Part shown: positions 1 to 8,144 of the stretch, piece by piece
Layout: every line of letters starts with the position of its first letter
Position numbering within the stretch: position 1 is the first letter of the stretch
Source of the DNA: a virus
IMG/VR virus record: IMGVR_UViG_3300010371_000008
Span: 1 to 57,398 of that record
Direction: 5' to 3' (one strand)
DNA length: 57,398 nt
Notes under the pieces: generated by a model
Databases searched by the model: none
What the model was told of the DNA's origin: nothing
What the model saw: only the letters and a program-made list of their open reading frames with translations
Position numbers and translations under genes: made by a program

Positions 1-123
1 GCAGTACTGGTTGCAGTGGTTCACCGAGGGCACCGTGCCGGGCGGGTTCGCAACCCTGCCCGAATCGATCAACACGCCCGACCAGATCCGCCAGTATCAG
101 GAATATTACGACGACATGCACGC
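1..123. repeat. Terminal direct repeat, left copy (assembly overlap)
   Basis: Bases 1-123 are identical to 57276-57398. Both copies lie inside the portal open reading frame, and the frame is continuous across the join. This is what a circular contig with an untrimmed overlap looks like, giving a unit genome of 57275 bp. A packaged terminal repeat inside an essential gene is much less likely. Confidence 0.95.
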
Positions 124-2677
124 AGGCAATGTTGAGGAAAAGCACCAGATCGAATTCATGCCGCACGGCACAGTTTTCGAATGGCCGAAGGACGGCCAGT
201 TCAATTCCGACTTTGCCCTGTTCCTCATGCGGGAAGTATGCGCCGCCTACGGTGTGACACCCAACGACTTGGGATGGACGGAGGATGTCAACCGGGCCAC
301 CGGCGACACGCAGGTAGACGTGCAATTCCGTATCGGCACCCTGCCCCTGATCCAGCATGTCCAGGACATCATCAACGGCTACCTGCAGGACGATCTTGGT
401 TTGCCGGTCAAGTTCGAATTCGACACCGGCCAGGAGTCCGAAGACCGGTTGGCCACCGCCCAGTCATGGGTTGCCGGCATCACCGTCGGCGCTGTCAGTG
501 CCGACGAAATGCGGCAAGAAGTGTACGGGATGAAGATCGACAACGACCGGCCAATCCCGCGCGGCCTCATCAGCGCCCGTGCCGGGTTCATCCCGTGGGA
601 GGCGATCCTTGCCGTGGCCGGGCCTATCGACCCGGAAACCATGGCACCCGTGGACACGCAGCCGTTGGCTTTGCTGCCGTACAACAGCATTGACGGTGTG
701 ATGCCGCAGAAGATCCCCGGTGCCGCGAACTTCACGCGTGACCCGATCAACCCGGATGACCCGCAATTCCCCAGCAATGAGGGCGTTATTGAGTCCACCG
801 GCACGATTGCGTCAACTACGCCGATTGTGGCGAAGGCTGCCGGTGGTGTGGATGAGCTGCTGAAATTGGAGCTTGCCCAGTTCCGTGCGTTCACGAAGGC
901 CCGCGCGAAAACGGGCCGGTGGCGTGATTTCCGGTTTACCGTCCTGAACGGTACGGACGCGGCACGGTTGAACGCTGACGCACGCCAGACGGTGGTGAAG
1001 GCATCCGCCGACGCTGACCCAAAAGTGCCGGAAGTTGGTACGCCTAAATGGCGCCAACAAAACGCCAATCCGACACCGCAGCAACTCGTTGACCTGCCAC
1101 TGACTGATTATTGGTCACCGCAGGTCAAGGCGGGGCTCATGGACTTGTGGTCTGCCACCGACCTTGCCGCGGCCCGAACAGCCACGGACGGGCTCGGGGA
1201 CGTTGCCACCGGTGTTTACCAGCAGGCGGTGCGGCAAGTCCTGGCCGGGAACGTCAACAACCAGAACCTGACCAACACGGTCAAGTCGTTGTGGTCTGAC
1301 GCGTACAGTGCCGGTGCCATGTCAGCCCGTGCCCAAGTAACCGGCATCCCGGTCAACCTGGACACGTGGAAACCGGGCCTGCCCGAATCATTGGCAGGCA
1401 CCAGCGCCCAGCTACAGGCCGAACTCGACCGGGTAGGCGTCACCATTGACGGGATCACCAGCACCACCATGGACCGTATCGGCAACGTTATTGCCAACTC
1501 GGTGAATGCTGGCGCGTCCATCGAGGACACCGCCAATTCCATAAACGACGTGCTGAACGACCCGAACCGGGCCGAACTCATCGCGCACACGGAGACTGCC
1601 CGCATGCTGAACATGGCCGCCATGTCCACGTATGAGGATCTGAACGCGACCATGTTTGACCTGGTTATTTCCGAGGGCGCGTGTGAAATCTGTGAGGAAG
1701 CCGCCGACCAGAACCCGCACCGGCTGGACGACGACGACGCACAAGTGCCGTTGCATCCGCGCTGCCGCTGCTCCACCACACCCGCCATGGACGACACGGC
1801 GGCCACGGCGGACAGCATGAACGTTGGCGACCTCGAACCCGGTGAACTGGACGAATCCGACCTGTTCCCCGGCCCCGAGGACGACACGGAAATGCCGGAC
1901 GTGGAAGCGCCCAGCATGGACGACACACTGCTAGAGGAACCGGCAGACTATGCCGCCTTCATTGGTGACCTGCCAGAACCGCCAGAAGCGACCATGGACG
2001 CCGCCGCAATAGCGGCCATGGCCGATGACACGTCCAGCCTTGAAACAGCCTACGCAGCCGCAGCAGACGCCCCCGTGGTGTCTGTTGCCGACCAGCTCAC
2101 CGAGGAAACAACCGCCGCATGGTCCGATGAGGACATGCAAGGCGCGATTGGGATGCTGGCCGACGACCCGGCAGCGCAAAACCGGTTGCAATCGTTGTTG
2201 GAACAGCGTGAAGCGAACGCGGCGGCGCAGGAGGAAGCCGACACTGCCGCAATCAACGGGCTGACGACCGGCAACGAGCCGTCCACCAACCCGCTACTGA
2301 ACGCGACGTTATCCACAGGCCGCAACCTCTCCCCCGCGGAAGCCGCCAACGAAGAATATGATACGTACGTGTACAGCCAATACGCCCGCGCATTGGATGA
2401 CATCAACGGCAACTTCTTCAACAACGCCATGCGTGACCAAGCGAAGAAGAACGGTTACGACGAGATGAGCCTGTTCCAAGGTTCATACCGGAACGTGGCC
2501 AAATACGCGTCGGACGAGCTGAAACAGTGGTGGGAAGACAACGGGCGCGAAACCCAAGGCTCCTACCGGTACAAGCTACTCGGACGGCCCGCAGACAAGC
2601 GTTACGCGGACGTGGTTCAACAACTCGGGTTCGGGAAGGGTAAGGGCGGACTTGGAAAAGACCGATCAACTTTCTAA
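1..2677 (+). CDS. Portal-MuF fusion protein, C-terminal part (gene continues from 56524)
   Basis: This is the 3' part of a gene that begins at 56524 and crosses the assembly junction; the whole protein is 1142 aa. The frame is open from base 2. The first part completes an HK97/Mu-type portal, the dodecameric vertex through which DNA is packaged (GVTPNDLGWTEDVN region). From about residue 780 there is a Phage_Mu_F-type head-morphogenesis domain, with a CEIC pair near residue 811 and LHPRCRC near 835. A long acidic Ala/Asp-rich linker follows, then an unrecognised C-terminal domain rich in Tyr and Gln. Portal and MuF are normally separate adjacent genes, although fusions are known. The family calls are secure. 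The role of the last 300 or so residues is unknown. Confidence 0.9.
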   Translation, partial: QYWLQWFTEGTVPGGFATLPESINTPDQIRQYQEYYDDMHAGNVEEKHQIEFMPHGTVFEWPKDGQFNSDFALFLMREVCAAYGVTPNDLGWTEDVNRATGDTQVDVQFRIGTLPLIQHVQDIINGYLQDDLGLPVKFEFDTGQESEDRLATAQSWVAGITVGAVSADEMRQEVYGMKIDNDRPIPRGLISARAGFIPWEAILAVAGPIDPETMAPVDTQPLALLPYNSIDGVMPQKIPGAANFTRDPINPDDPQFPSNEGVIESTGTIASTTPIVAKAAGGVDELLKLELAQFRAFTKARAKTGRWRDFRFTVLNGTDAARLNADARQTVVKASADADPKVPEVGTPKWRQQNANPTPQQLVDLPLTDYWSPQVKAGLMDLWSATDLAAARTATDGLGDVATGVYQQAVRQVLAGNVNNQNLTNTVKSLWSDAYSAGAMSARAQVTGIPVNLDTWKPGLPESLAGTSAQLQAELDRVGVTIDGITSTTMDRIGNVIANSVNAGASIEDTANSINDVLNDPNRAELIAHTETARMLNMAAMSTYEDLNATMFDLVISEGACEICEEAADQNPHRLDDDDAQVPLHPRCRCSTTPAMDDTAATADSMNVGDLEPGELDESDLFPGPEDDTEMPDVEAPSMDDTLLEEPADYAAFIGDLPEPPEATMDAAAIAAMADDTSSLETAYAAAADAPVVSVADQLTEETTAAWSDEDMQGAIGMLADDPAAQNRLQSLLEQREANAAAQEEADTAAINGLTTGNEPSTNPLLNATLSTGRNLSPAEAANEEYDTYVYSQYARALDDINGNFFNNAMRDQAKKNGYDEMSLFQGSYRNVAKYASDELKQWWEDNGRETQGSYRYKLLGRPADKRYADVVQQLGFGKGKGGLGKDRSTF

Positions 2678-2834
2678 AGCCCAACGTGAAGGGTACATAG
2701 CGTACCTGTCCCACAACACGCCCCAAGATAATCCGTACAAGTATGCGGCGGACCCTGACACGTGCACGGCATGGTGTTCAGGGTTCGCCGCCGCCCGCAC
2801 GGACCGGGCTAAAGCCAATCAGGAAGCAACCTAA
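2652..2834 (+). CDS. RMF/CrpP-like small protein
   Basis: A 60-aa protein starting at TTG, with AAGGGTAAGG just upstream and a 26-bp overlap with the portal-MuF end. The pattern REGY-x-A, then NPY, then a W-x-x-G-[FW]-x-x-A segment followed by DR lines up well with bacterial ribosome modulation factor (GYQAG...CPY...WLGGW...A.ADR). RMF binds stationary-phase ribosomes; small relatives occur in phages and plasmids with mostly unknown roles. Its place between portal and protease genes means late expression. The family resemblance is by eye and a ribosome-directed role is inference. Confidence 0.6.
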   Translation: MEKTDQLSKAQREGYIAYLSHNTPQDNPYKYAADPDTCTAWCSGFAAARTDRAKANQEAT

Positions 2835-3209
2835 ATGACCGAATCCCGGTACGTTTTGGGCATCGCCTATCAGGCAGGCCCAGATCCTCGAATCCAGCGC
2901 GGCGCCGACGGTGGCCGCGATTTTTTTTCCCCCGACGAGCTGGAAAAAGCGGCGTGGAAGTTCGCCAAGTCATCCCGGATTGTCGGCACCAACCATGTGG
3001 ACGGTACGGAGGGCGCCGCCGAAGTGGTCGAATCCTACATCTACCGCGGCCCCGACTGGGACGTGGGTGACGGCGTAATCGTCAAATCCGGCGACTGGCT
3101 GCTGGCCGCCATCCTCGACGAACCCTCGTGGGCACTTTACAAAGCAGGACAATTTACCGGTTGGAGCCCGCAAGGTTCGGCCCGACGACGCAGGAGCACA
3201 CAGCAATGA
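2835..3209 (+). CDS. XkdF-type prohead protease domain
   Basis: A 124-aa protein resembling the N-terminal protease half of PBSX XkdF. It opens with a GIAYQ-like strand, then FFSPDELEKAAWKF, a conserved histidine in TNHVDGT, VVESYIYRG, GDWLLAAIL and a Gly-rich TGWSPQG end. These proteases cleave scaffold and capsid N-termini during head maturation. The gene starts directly after the RMF-like gene and its stop overlaps the next start as ATGA. XkdF proteins usually continue into a scaffold-like half, which here is a separate downstream gene. Confidence 0.75.
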   Translation: MTESRYVLGIAYQAGPDPRIQRGADGGRDFFSPDELEKAAWKFAKSSRIVGTNHVDGTEGAAEVVESYIYRGPDWDVGDGVIVKSGDWLLAAILDEPSWALYKAGQFTGWSPQGSARRRRSTQQ

Positions 3210-4447
3210 CCCAACCCATCCCCGACGACATGACCGAACTGGTCGATGCCGACATTGACCGCGTAGACATTGTGGGGAAAGCGGCGAACGGCACCCGTTT
3301 CATCATGGCCAAGTCCGCCGGCTCGCCCGCCTTGTTCACCCCCGCCGACGTGCGCCACATCCTGAAAGCCGACGGTGACGCCCCCGAGGGCGACCCGGCG
3401 GCAGTGGATCTGACCGAGGTGTTGGCCGAACCCACCACCGACGCGCCCGGTGATGAGAACCAGCCCGGCAGCCCCGCATGGGAATCCACCGACGCCGCCA
3501 CAGCGTGCAAGTGGACGGCGGTACTGGGCCGGGTCAAGAACGCCCTGCAGGTCATGGCCGACCGTGAAGGCGTCGAATCCGCCTCACCGGATGGTGACTG
3601 GGACGACTCGGAAAACCAGTGGAATTTGGAGGACGCGGCAGACGCCGTGGACTACGCAATCTCCATCCTGGCACCATTCGCCGTCTCCGAAGCACAGGGC
3701 GCCCAGCTCGGCGCCGAAGCCGCCGCAGCCCTCATCGGCAAGGCCGTGGACGAAATGGCCCCCAACCTGGGCACTGTTGAAGGGTTGGGTGTGATCCGCA
3801 AAGCGGGCCGTGCCCTGTCCGCCGCCAACGAAACCGCCTTGCGGAACGCCGCCGAGGCCATCCAGAAAGTTCTCGCATCACTCCCCGCGCCCGAAGAGAC
3901 GCCCGTTGAAAAGGAAGCCGCCACTTTGGCCGACACCGAAACCCCCGCAGTAGAACCCGCCGCCGTCGTTGCGGCTGAAACCCCCGTCGTGAAGGCCGAC
4001 GAAGAGGCCGCATCCGGTCTCGTCGCCGTGTTCGACCAGAAGGGCAACCTTGTCGGTGTGACCGACCCGGCCAACATTCAGGCCGTGTCCGGCGCGTCCG
4101 GTGAAGCACCCGCCGAACCGGCACCCGCCGCCGCTGCTGCCCCCGCCGCCGATGCCGGGGCGGCACAGGCCGCCTCCGACCTGACCAAGGGCGCCGAACC
4201 TGACGCCCTCACCAAAGCCATCGAAGCCGCTGTTGCGCCGCTGCTCAAGCGCATTGACGACCTCGAACACACACCCGTCCCGACCGGCGCACTGCTGGCG
4301 GGGCGTCATCCGGGAACCGCAGGCGAAAGCTTGGGCGAAGGACGCGACCGCGAAGACTTGGTAAAGCAAGTGCGGGAAGCCGTCGATCCTGGGGACAAAA
4401 TGCTGGGCATTGCCGAACTCATCAAGCGCGGACGTACCGGCGAATAA
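3206..4447 (+). CDS. Scaffold-like protein (C-terminal half of an XkdF-type protein)
   Basis: A 413-aa acidic, Ala/Glu/Pro-rich protein. Near its start, VDIVGKAANGTRFIMAK matches the junction that follows the protease in XkdF proteins (VsLVd.pAN..rF...K). The long low-complexity middle and the coiled LLKRIDDLEHTPVP segment near the end are typical of capsid scaffolding domains. ATG at 3206 is chosen because it overlaps the protease stop (ATGA); the frame is open upstream only as a short Arg-rich stretch. It probably acts in prohead assembly and is cleaved away by its neighbour. Confidence 0.65.
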   Translation: MTQPIPDDMTELVDADIDRVDIVGKAANGTRFIMAKSAGSPALFTPADVRHILKADGDAPEGDPAAVDLTEVLAEPTTDAPGDENQPGSPAWESTDAATACKWTAVLGRVKNALQVMADREGVESASPDGDWDDSENQWNLEDAADAVDYAISILAPFAVSEAQGAQLGAEAAAALIGKAVDEMAPNLGTVEGLGVIRKAGRALSAANETALRNAAEAIQKVLASLPAPEETPVEKEAATLADTETPAVEPAAVVAAETPVVKADEEAASGLVAVFDQKGNLVGVTDPANIQAVSGASGEAPAEPAPAAAAAPAADAGAAQAASDLTKGAEPDALTKAIEAAVAPLLKRIDDLEHTPVPTGALLAGRHPGTAGESLGEGRDREDLVKQVREAVDPGDKMLGIAELIKRGRTGE

Positions 4448-4475
4448 CCAGCGCCACCAAAACTAAAAACCTGAA

Positions 4476-4504
4476 CCTGTCACCTTGTGGTGGCGGGTTT
4501 TTTT
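4476..4504 (+). terminator. Rho-independent terminator before the capsid gene
   Basis: A 9-bp stem (4476-4484 with 4489-4497, including G-U pairs), a TTGT loop and seven T residues. It lies after the scaffold gene and just before the capsid ribosome-binding site, so it would attenuate read-through or protect the 3' end of the upstream message. Confidence 0.8.
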
Positions 4505-4528
4505 GTTCCCGAAAGGAAAACACCCGCT

Positions 4529-5974
4529 TTGAATCCCCTTGACAAGATCACCGAGGAAACGCTTGCCGCGTTCCGCAAGGCGCAGCAGAACGGTTTCGTT
4601 GTCGCCAACGGCATTGTCGGCTACGACCTCGCGGACATGGTGCAGCTCATCCCTGTCAACACTCCGCTGTTTTCTTCAATCACCCGCAAGGTGGCGCCGG
4701 TTGGTTCTACCGCCGCGTACTGGAAGATCATGACGAACCTGGCCGCGTCCATGCCGTCCCCGTTCACGGGCCTGTCCGTCGGTGGCCAGCTCATCCCCAC
4801 CAACGTCCTGAACGCGTCCGCCCCGTACGTCCCCGTACGTATCTCCGATTCCCTGGACTTTGACGCCCGCGACCTCGCCCGCAACTACGAGGATCTGGAA
4901 TCCCTGGCCGCCGCCTACACCCTGTCAACGTGGCGGGTGCTGGAAGAAAAGGCCATGCTGGCCGGCCAGGCCGCAGCCCTGCCCGCCATCGGCACCATCG
5001 TCGGCACCCCTGTCGCTACGGGCGGTTCGCTGCCCGCCGCGGCCTCGTACGTGTCCGTGCAGGCCCGCAGCGCCCATAACTACTACTGGGGCGGTTCCGG
5101 TGTGATGGGCACGCCCGTGTCCGTGACCACCGTTTCCGGTGGTTCCATCACCGCGACGGTGCCCGCCGTCAAGGGCGCTGTCGCGTACGACTGGTTCATT
5201 GGCTCGTCCAACTCCAACGGCGTCTACGCGGGAACCAGCGTGACCAACACGTTTACGTTCACCACGCTCACCGCCGCCACCGCCCCGCCCGTCCTGCCCG
5301 ACCTGTTCACCGGCGTCCCCACCAAGGGCGTCGCTGACGGAACGTTCAGCGCCAACGATTACAACGGCCTGCTCGCCTCCACCCTGCTCGACTACGGCGC
5401 TGCTGGCACGCTCGTGACCTCCGGCACGGCCACCCCGTCCGGTGCAACGTTCATCAGCCTTGACGGTGCGAAGCTGTCCGCAGCGTCCGGCCAGTCCATC
5501 CCGGAACTGGACGCCCTGTTCCAGGGCATTTACCAGCAGTCGCAGCAGATCCCCAACCGGATTCTGGTTGCCGGGCAGCAGGGCCAGGACATCAAGACCC
5601 GCATCTTGGGCCAGCAGTCCGCATTGCTGGAACTTGCCGGTGACTCCGGTTCGCGTGTCGGCGTGGTTGCTGGCGGTTCCGTCTCGAAGTACGTGGCGTT
5701 CACCGGTGACGTGGTGGATGTGCAGGTTTCCCCGCACATGATGCCCGGCACCATCGTCGCCATCAGCGACCGCGTGAACTTCCCCGAGTCCGGTATCACC
5801 AACGTCCTGGAATCCCGCGTGCAGCGTGACGTGCAGGAATGGGACTACGGCGTAACCCGTACCACGTCCGTCGGTGGCGGCCCCCGCAAGGAATGGGATG
5901 TTTCGTCCATCGAAACATTCCTGAACAGGGCCCCGCTGGCATGCGGGGTGCTCAGCAACATCCAGGCTGGCTGA
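4529..5974 (+). CDS. Major capsid protein with an Ig/FN3-like insertion
   Basis: A 481-aa protein right after the scaffold gene, the usual position of an HK97-fold capsid protein. It contains N-terminal helices (ITEETLAAFRKAQQNGF), the axial-domain-like LDFDARDLARNYEDLES segment, and later RILVAGQQGQDIK and VVDVQVSPHMMPGTIVAI strands typical of actinophage capsids. Residues of roughly 165-255 look like an inserted beta-sandwich of FN3/Ig type (VPAVKGAVAYDWFIG). I start it at TTG 4529, behind GAAAGGA; the longer GTG-started frame runs back into the terminator. Capsid identity is well supported by context. Confidence 0.85.
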   Translation: MNPLDKITEETLAAFRKAQQNGFVVANGIVGYDLADMVQLIPVNTPLFSSITRKVAPVGSTAAYWKIMTNLAASMPSPFTGLSVGGQLIPTNVLNASAPYVPVRISDSLDFDARDLARNYEDLESLAAAYTLSTWRVLEEKAMLAGQAAALPAIGTIVGTPVATGGSLPAAASYVSVQARSAHNYYWGGSGVMGTPVSVTTVSGGSITATVPAVKGAVAYDWFIGSSNSNGVYAGTSVTNTFTFTTLTAATAPPVLPDLFTGVPTKGVADGTFSANDYNGLLASTLLDYGAAGTLVTSGTATPSGATFISLDGAKLSAASGQSIPELDALFQGIYQQSQQIPNRILVAGQQGQDIKTRILGQQSALLELAGDSGSRVGVVAGGSVSKYVAFTGDVVDVQVSPHMMPGTIVAISDRVNFPESGITNVLESRVQRDVQEWDYGVTRTTSVGGGPRKEWDVSSIETFLNRAPLACGVLSNIQAG

Positions 5975-5998
5975 CCCCAGCCAACTCATAACTGAATA

Positions 5999-6031
5999 GC
6001 CCCGCCGCCGCTCATTGGGGGACGGCGGGGC
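5999..6031 (+). other. Intergenic GC-rich hairpin (no U tract)
   Basis: GCCCCGCCG (5999-6007) is the reverse complement of CGGCGGGGC (6023-6031) around a 15-base loop. It sits between the capsid and connector genes. With no T run it may be a message-stability or processing element, or a weak terminator. Confidence 0.6.
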
Positions 6032-6059
6032 ACCCCCACACTTTTTAGGAGTCCCCCGC

Positions 6060-6956
6060 GTGACGTTCATTATTGCCCCGGACGTGGGCACCTACTCCAC
6101 CCGCACCCAATACGTGACAGCCAACGAATTCAAGGCCGCACCTACCGGTGTTGACACGTCCCAGCTTGTGCCGGGCGGCAGCGTCGCCGCCAACACGCAA
6201 GCACTTGAAATGCAGCTACAGCGTGCGTCCGCGTGGGCTGACAATTTTTGCAACCAAACCATCGCCGCCACGGTGAACACCCAATCGGGTTTGTGGCGTG
6301 TCCGGAACATACCGGGCGTAGGCCCGGCAATCAAAGTTCCGTTGGACTTCACCCCCATCCTTGGTGTGACGGACGTTCAGACAGGCCCGCAACCGTCCGG
6401 GCTCACCGAACTGGCCGACTACACGAATTTGTGGATCAGTGACAAATCGGTCACCATTCCTGTCGCCTCCTGCCACGCCTATGGTTGGTGGGGGTCCGGC
6501 AGTGACATGTATGCGACCGTGCAGTACGTCAATGGGTATGCGAACACGGCCCTGACCAGCCCCGCCGCCGCCGGTGACACGACCCTGACCGTCGCCTCCC
6601 CGCTGGGTATCATGCCCGGCCAGCAGATCAACGTGCAGGGCGCCACTGGCGGGGAAACCGTCACGATCTCGCCGGCATGGGTGCCCCAGACAACGGGTAT
6701 TGCCGTCACCGTCCCGATCAGCACCCCACTCGTGGGTTCCTACCTTGTGGGCGATACGGTCACAGCGTTCCCGCAGGACATCAAACAGGCCATCATCCTG
6801 ATTGCGAAGTCGCTAATCCTTGTCCCCGGTGACCAAGCCCTCGTGATCCCCGTCTACGGGCAGCAACCCACCCAGTCGGAACAGTTGGCACCGCAAATCA
6901 CCAACGACCTTGATATTGCCGAGGATCTGCTGCTCCCGTACCGGCGCGTCATCTAA
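6060..6956 (+). CDS. Head-tail connector (adaptor-like) protein
   Basis: A 298-aa protein starting at GTG 6060 behind TAGGAG. It has an early helical part (NTQALEMQLQRASAWADNFCNQ) of the kind seen in gp6/gp15-type adaptors, which bind the portal ring. A beta-rich central region and a C-terminal helical end (LDIAEDLLLPYRRVI) follow. Position right after the capsid gene supports an adaptor role. The longer in-frame start at 6015 lies inside the preceding hairpin and has no ribosome-binding site. Confidence 0.65.
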   Translation: MTFIIAPDVGTYSTRTQYVTANEFKAAPTGVDTSQLVPGGSVAANTQALEMQLQRASAWADNFCNQTIAATVNTQSGLWRVRNIPGVGPAIKVPLDFTPILGVTDVQTGPQPSGLTELADYTNLWISDKSVTIPVASCHAYGWWGSGSDMYATVQYVNGYANTALTSPAAAGDTTLTVASPLGIMPGQQINVQGATGGETVTISPAWVPQTTGIAVTVPISTPLVGSYLVGDTVTAFPQDIKQAIILIAKSLILVPGDQALVIPVYGQQPTQSEQLAPQITNDLDIAEDLLLPYRRVI

Positions 6957-6968
6957 CCCCCACAGACC

Positions 6969-6998
6969 GCCCCGCCGTGTGGGGATACACGGCGGGGC
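6969..6998 (+). other. Intergenic GC-rich hairpin
   Basis: A perfect 12-bp stem: GCCCCGCCGTGT (6969-6980) with ACACGGCGGGGC (6987-6998) and a six-base loop. Its arms share GCCCCGCCG with the hairpin at 5999. There is no T run. Confidence 0.65.
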
Positions 6999-7017
6999 TC
7001 AACCATAGGCGGATCAC

Positions 7018-7518
7018 TTGTCTCTCACCACAGTCACGGACGCCATCCAAGCGTTCATGTACGGCATCGACGGCATCAGCTACATTTACCAGGAAATGCC
7101 GTGGCAGCTCACCGGTGACGCATGGCAGACGAACACCGAGGCCGGCACCGTCGCCGTCATCCATGTTGACGACATGACGGAAACCCGCATCACCGTCCCC
7201 GCCGTCCATGGCGGCCAAAAAGCCGTGGACTACACGGTGCGGTTCCTCATGCTCTACCAGTACCGCATCCCCCCGGATCTTGGCGGGGCAACCAAGGATG
7301 TTTGGTCTGTCGGCCAGAAAGCCCTTGTGGACGCCGTGACGGCCCGCATCCGCTCCGACCCGGCATTTGGGTGCGGTCAGGCCGGACCCATCTATTGGGC
7401 GGGTGACGGCAACAACGGCATCCGAACCGCGTTCGACATGCCCGTGAACATCGGCCCCGGCACCATTGTGTGCTGGACATCCACCACTTTCACCGTGCAA
7501 GAAATCGTGACCGCATGA
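7018..7518 (+). CDS. Putative head-tail connector or tail terminator
   Basis: A 166-aa protein starting at TTG. The order of elements (N-terminal helix DAIQAFMYG, strands, GGQKAVDYTVRFLMLYQ, a helix DVWSVGQKALVDAVTARI, final strands) resembles small alpha/beta proteins that cap the connector or the tail tube in siphoviruses. Context between the adaptor and the major tail protein supports this. Which of the two roles it fills cannot be decided from sequence alone. Confidence 0.5.
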   Translation: MSLTTVTDAIQAFMYGIDGISYIYQEMPWQLTGDAWQTNTEAGTVAVIHVDDMTETRITVPAVHGGQKAVDYTVRFLMLYQYRIPPDLGGATKDVWSVGQKALVDAVTARIRSDPAFGCGQAGPIYWAGDGNNGIRTAFDMPVNIGPGTIVCWTSTTFTVQEIVTA

Positions 7519-7814
7519 GCGGGGCACTCCGACGCCGCCAAGGCACCATGACCCACCACGCCCCGCAGGTGCGGGCCGTTTCCGGGCACGGGCTCCGCAC
7601 CGGCAAAGCCGCACACAATCGGGGCCTTGCACGCATCAGCCGTGTGGGCGGCACCCGTCATGTTTCCCACGGTGCGGCGACCCGGCGCCGCCGCACCGCC
7701 AAACACAACAAAACCAGCCAGACACGCCGCCGCCTCACGCGCCGGCCAGTGCAGCATCACGCCGTCCGTCACACCAGCAAGCGCGGGCACGTCCCCCGGC
7801 GCCGACACCATTAG
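7515..7814 (+). CDS. Arg/His-rich basic protein between connector genes
   Basis: A 99-aa, strongly basic protein; nearly a third of its residues are Arg, Lys or His, with RRRR-type runs. It overlaps the preceding gene as ATGA and is followed at once by AGGAG for the next start, so it fits the operon. Its function is not recognised; a small basic stopper or a nucleic-acid-binding virion protein are possible. The composition is unusual enough that coding should be confirmed. Confidence 0.5.
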   Translation: MSGALRRRQGTMTHHAPQVRAVSGHGLRTGKAAHNRGLARISRVGGTRHVSHGAATRRRRTAKHNKTSQTRRRLTRRPVQHHAVRHTSKRGHVPRRRHH

Positions 7815-7823
7815 GAGCATCAC

Positions 7824-8144
7824 TTGCCCGACTACAAATTCATTGGCGATTTTCCGCGCATGCTTACCGGCCTTATTCAGGGCGTAAACGCCGTCACAGG
7901 GTCCGACAACACCACCCCGTACGGTTCCACCATCGTGATTGATACGGGCGGTGTGGTGCACACGGATGACCCGTATGAGCTGGCCGGGCTGCTGCTGCTC
8001 GACGGTGAACCGCAACCCGTCGGGCCGGGCGGCTTGTTGATTGTGCCGCCCGCCGAAACGTCCACAGACACCAACCCCGACGGCACCCCACCCGACGCAC
8101 CCGCCGAGGCTGACCCCGCCACTGAACAGGAACCCACCGCATGA
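7824..8144 (+). CDS. Hypothetical protein upstream of the major tail protein
   Basis: A 106-aa protein beginning at TTG 7824 behind TTAGGAG. The first 75 residues look folded (YKFIGDFPRMLTGLIQGVNA, VVHTDDPYELAGLLLLDGEP); the rest is a disordered Pro/Thr/Asp tail. Its stop overlaps the next start as ATGA. Genes in this slot in actinophages are usually small connector-associated proteins; no specific role is claimed. Confidence 0.6.
   Translation: MPDYKFIGDFPRMLTGLIQGVNAVTGSDNTTPYGSTIVIDTGGVVHTDDPYELAGLLLLDGEPQPVGPGGLLIVPPAETSTDTNPDGTPPDAPAEADPATEQEPTA

Noticed and set aside
1-123. Packaged direct terminal repeats as in T7-like phages
   Set aside because: The repeat lies in the middle of the portal gene and the frame runs through the join; 123 bases fits an assembly overlap.
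4925-6091. A 388-residue minus-strand frame opposite the capsid gene
   Set aside because: Gly/His/Arg-rich shadow of the capsid reading frame with no recognisable domain or start signal.
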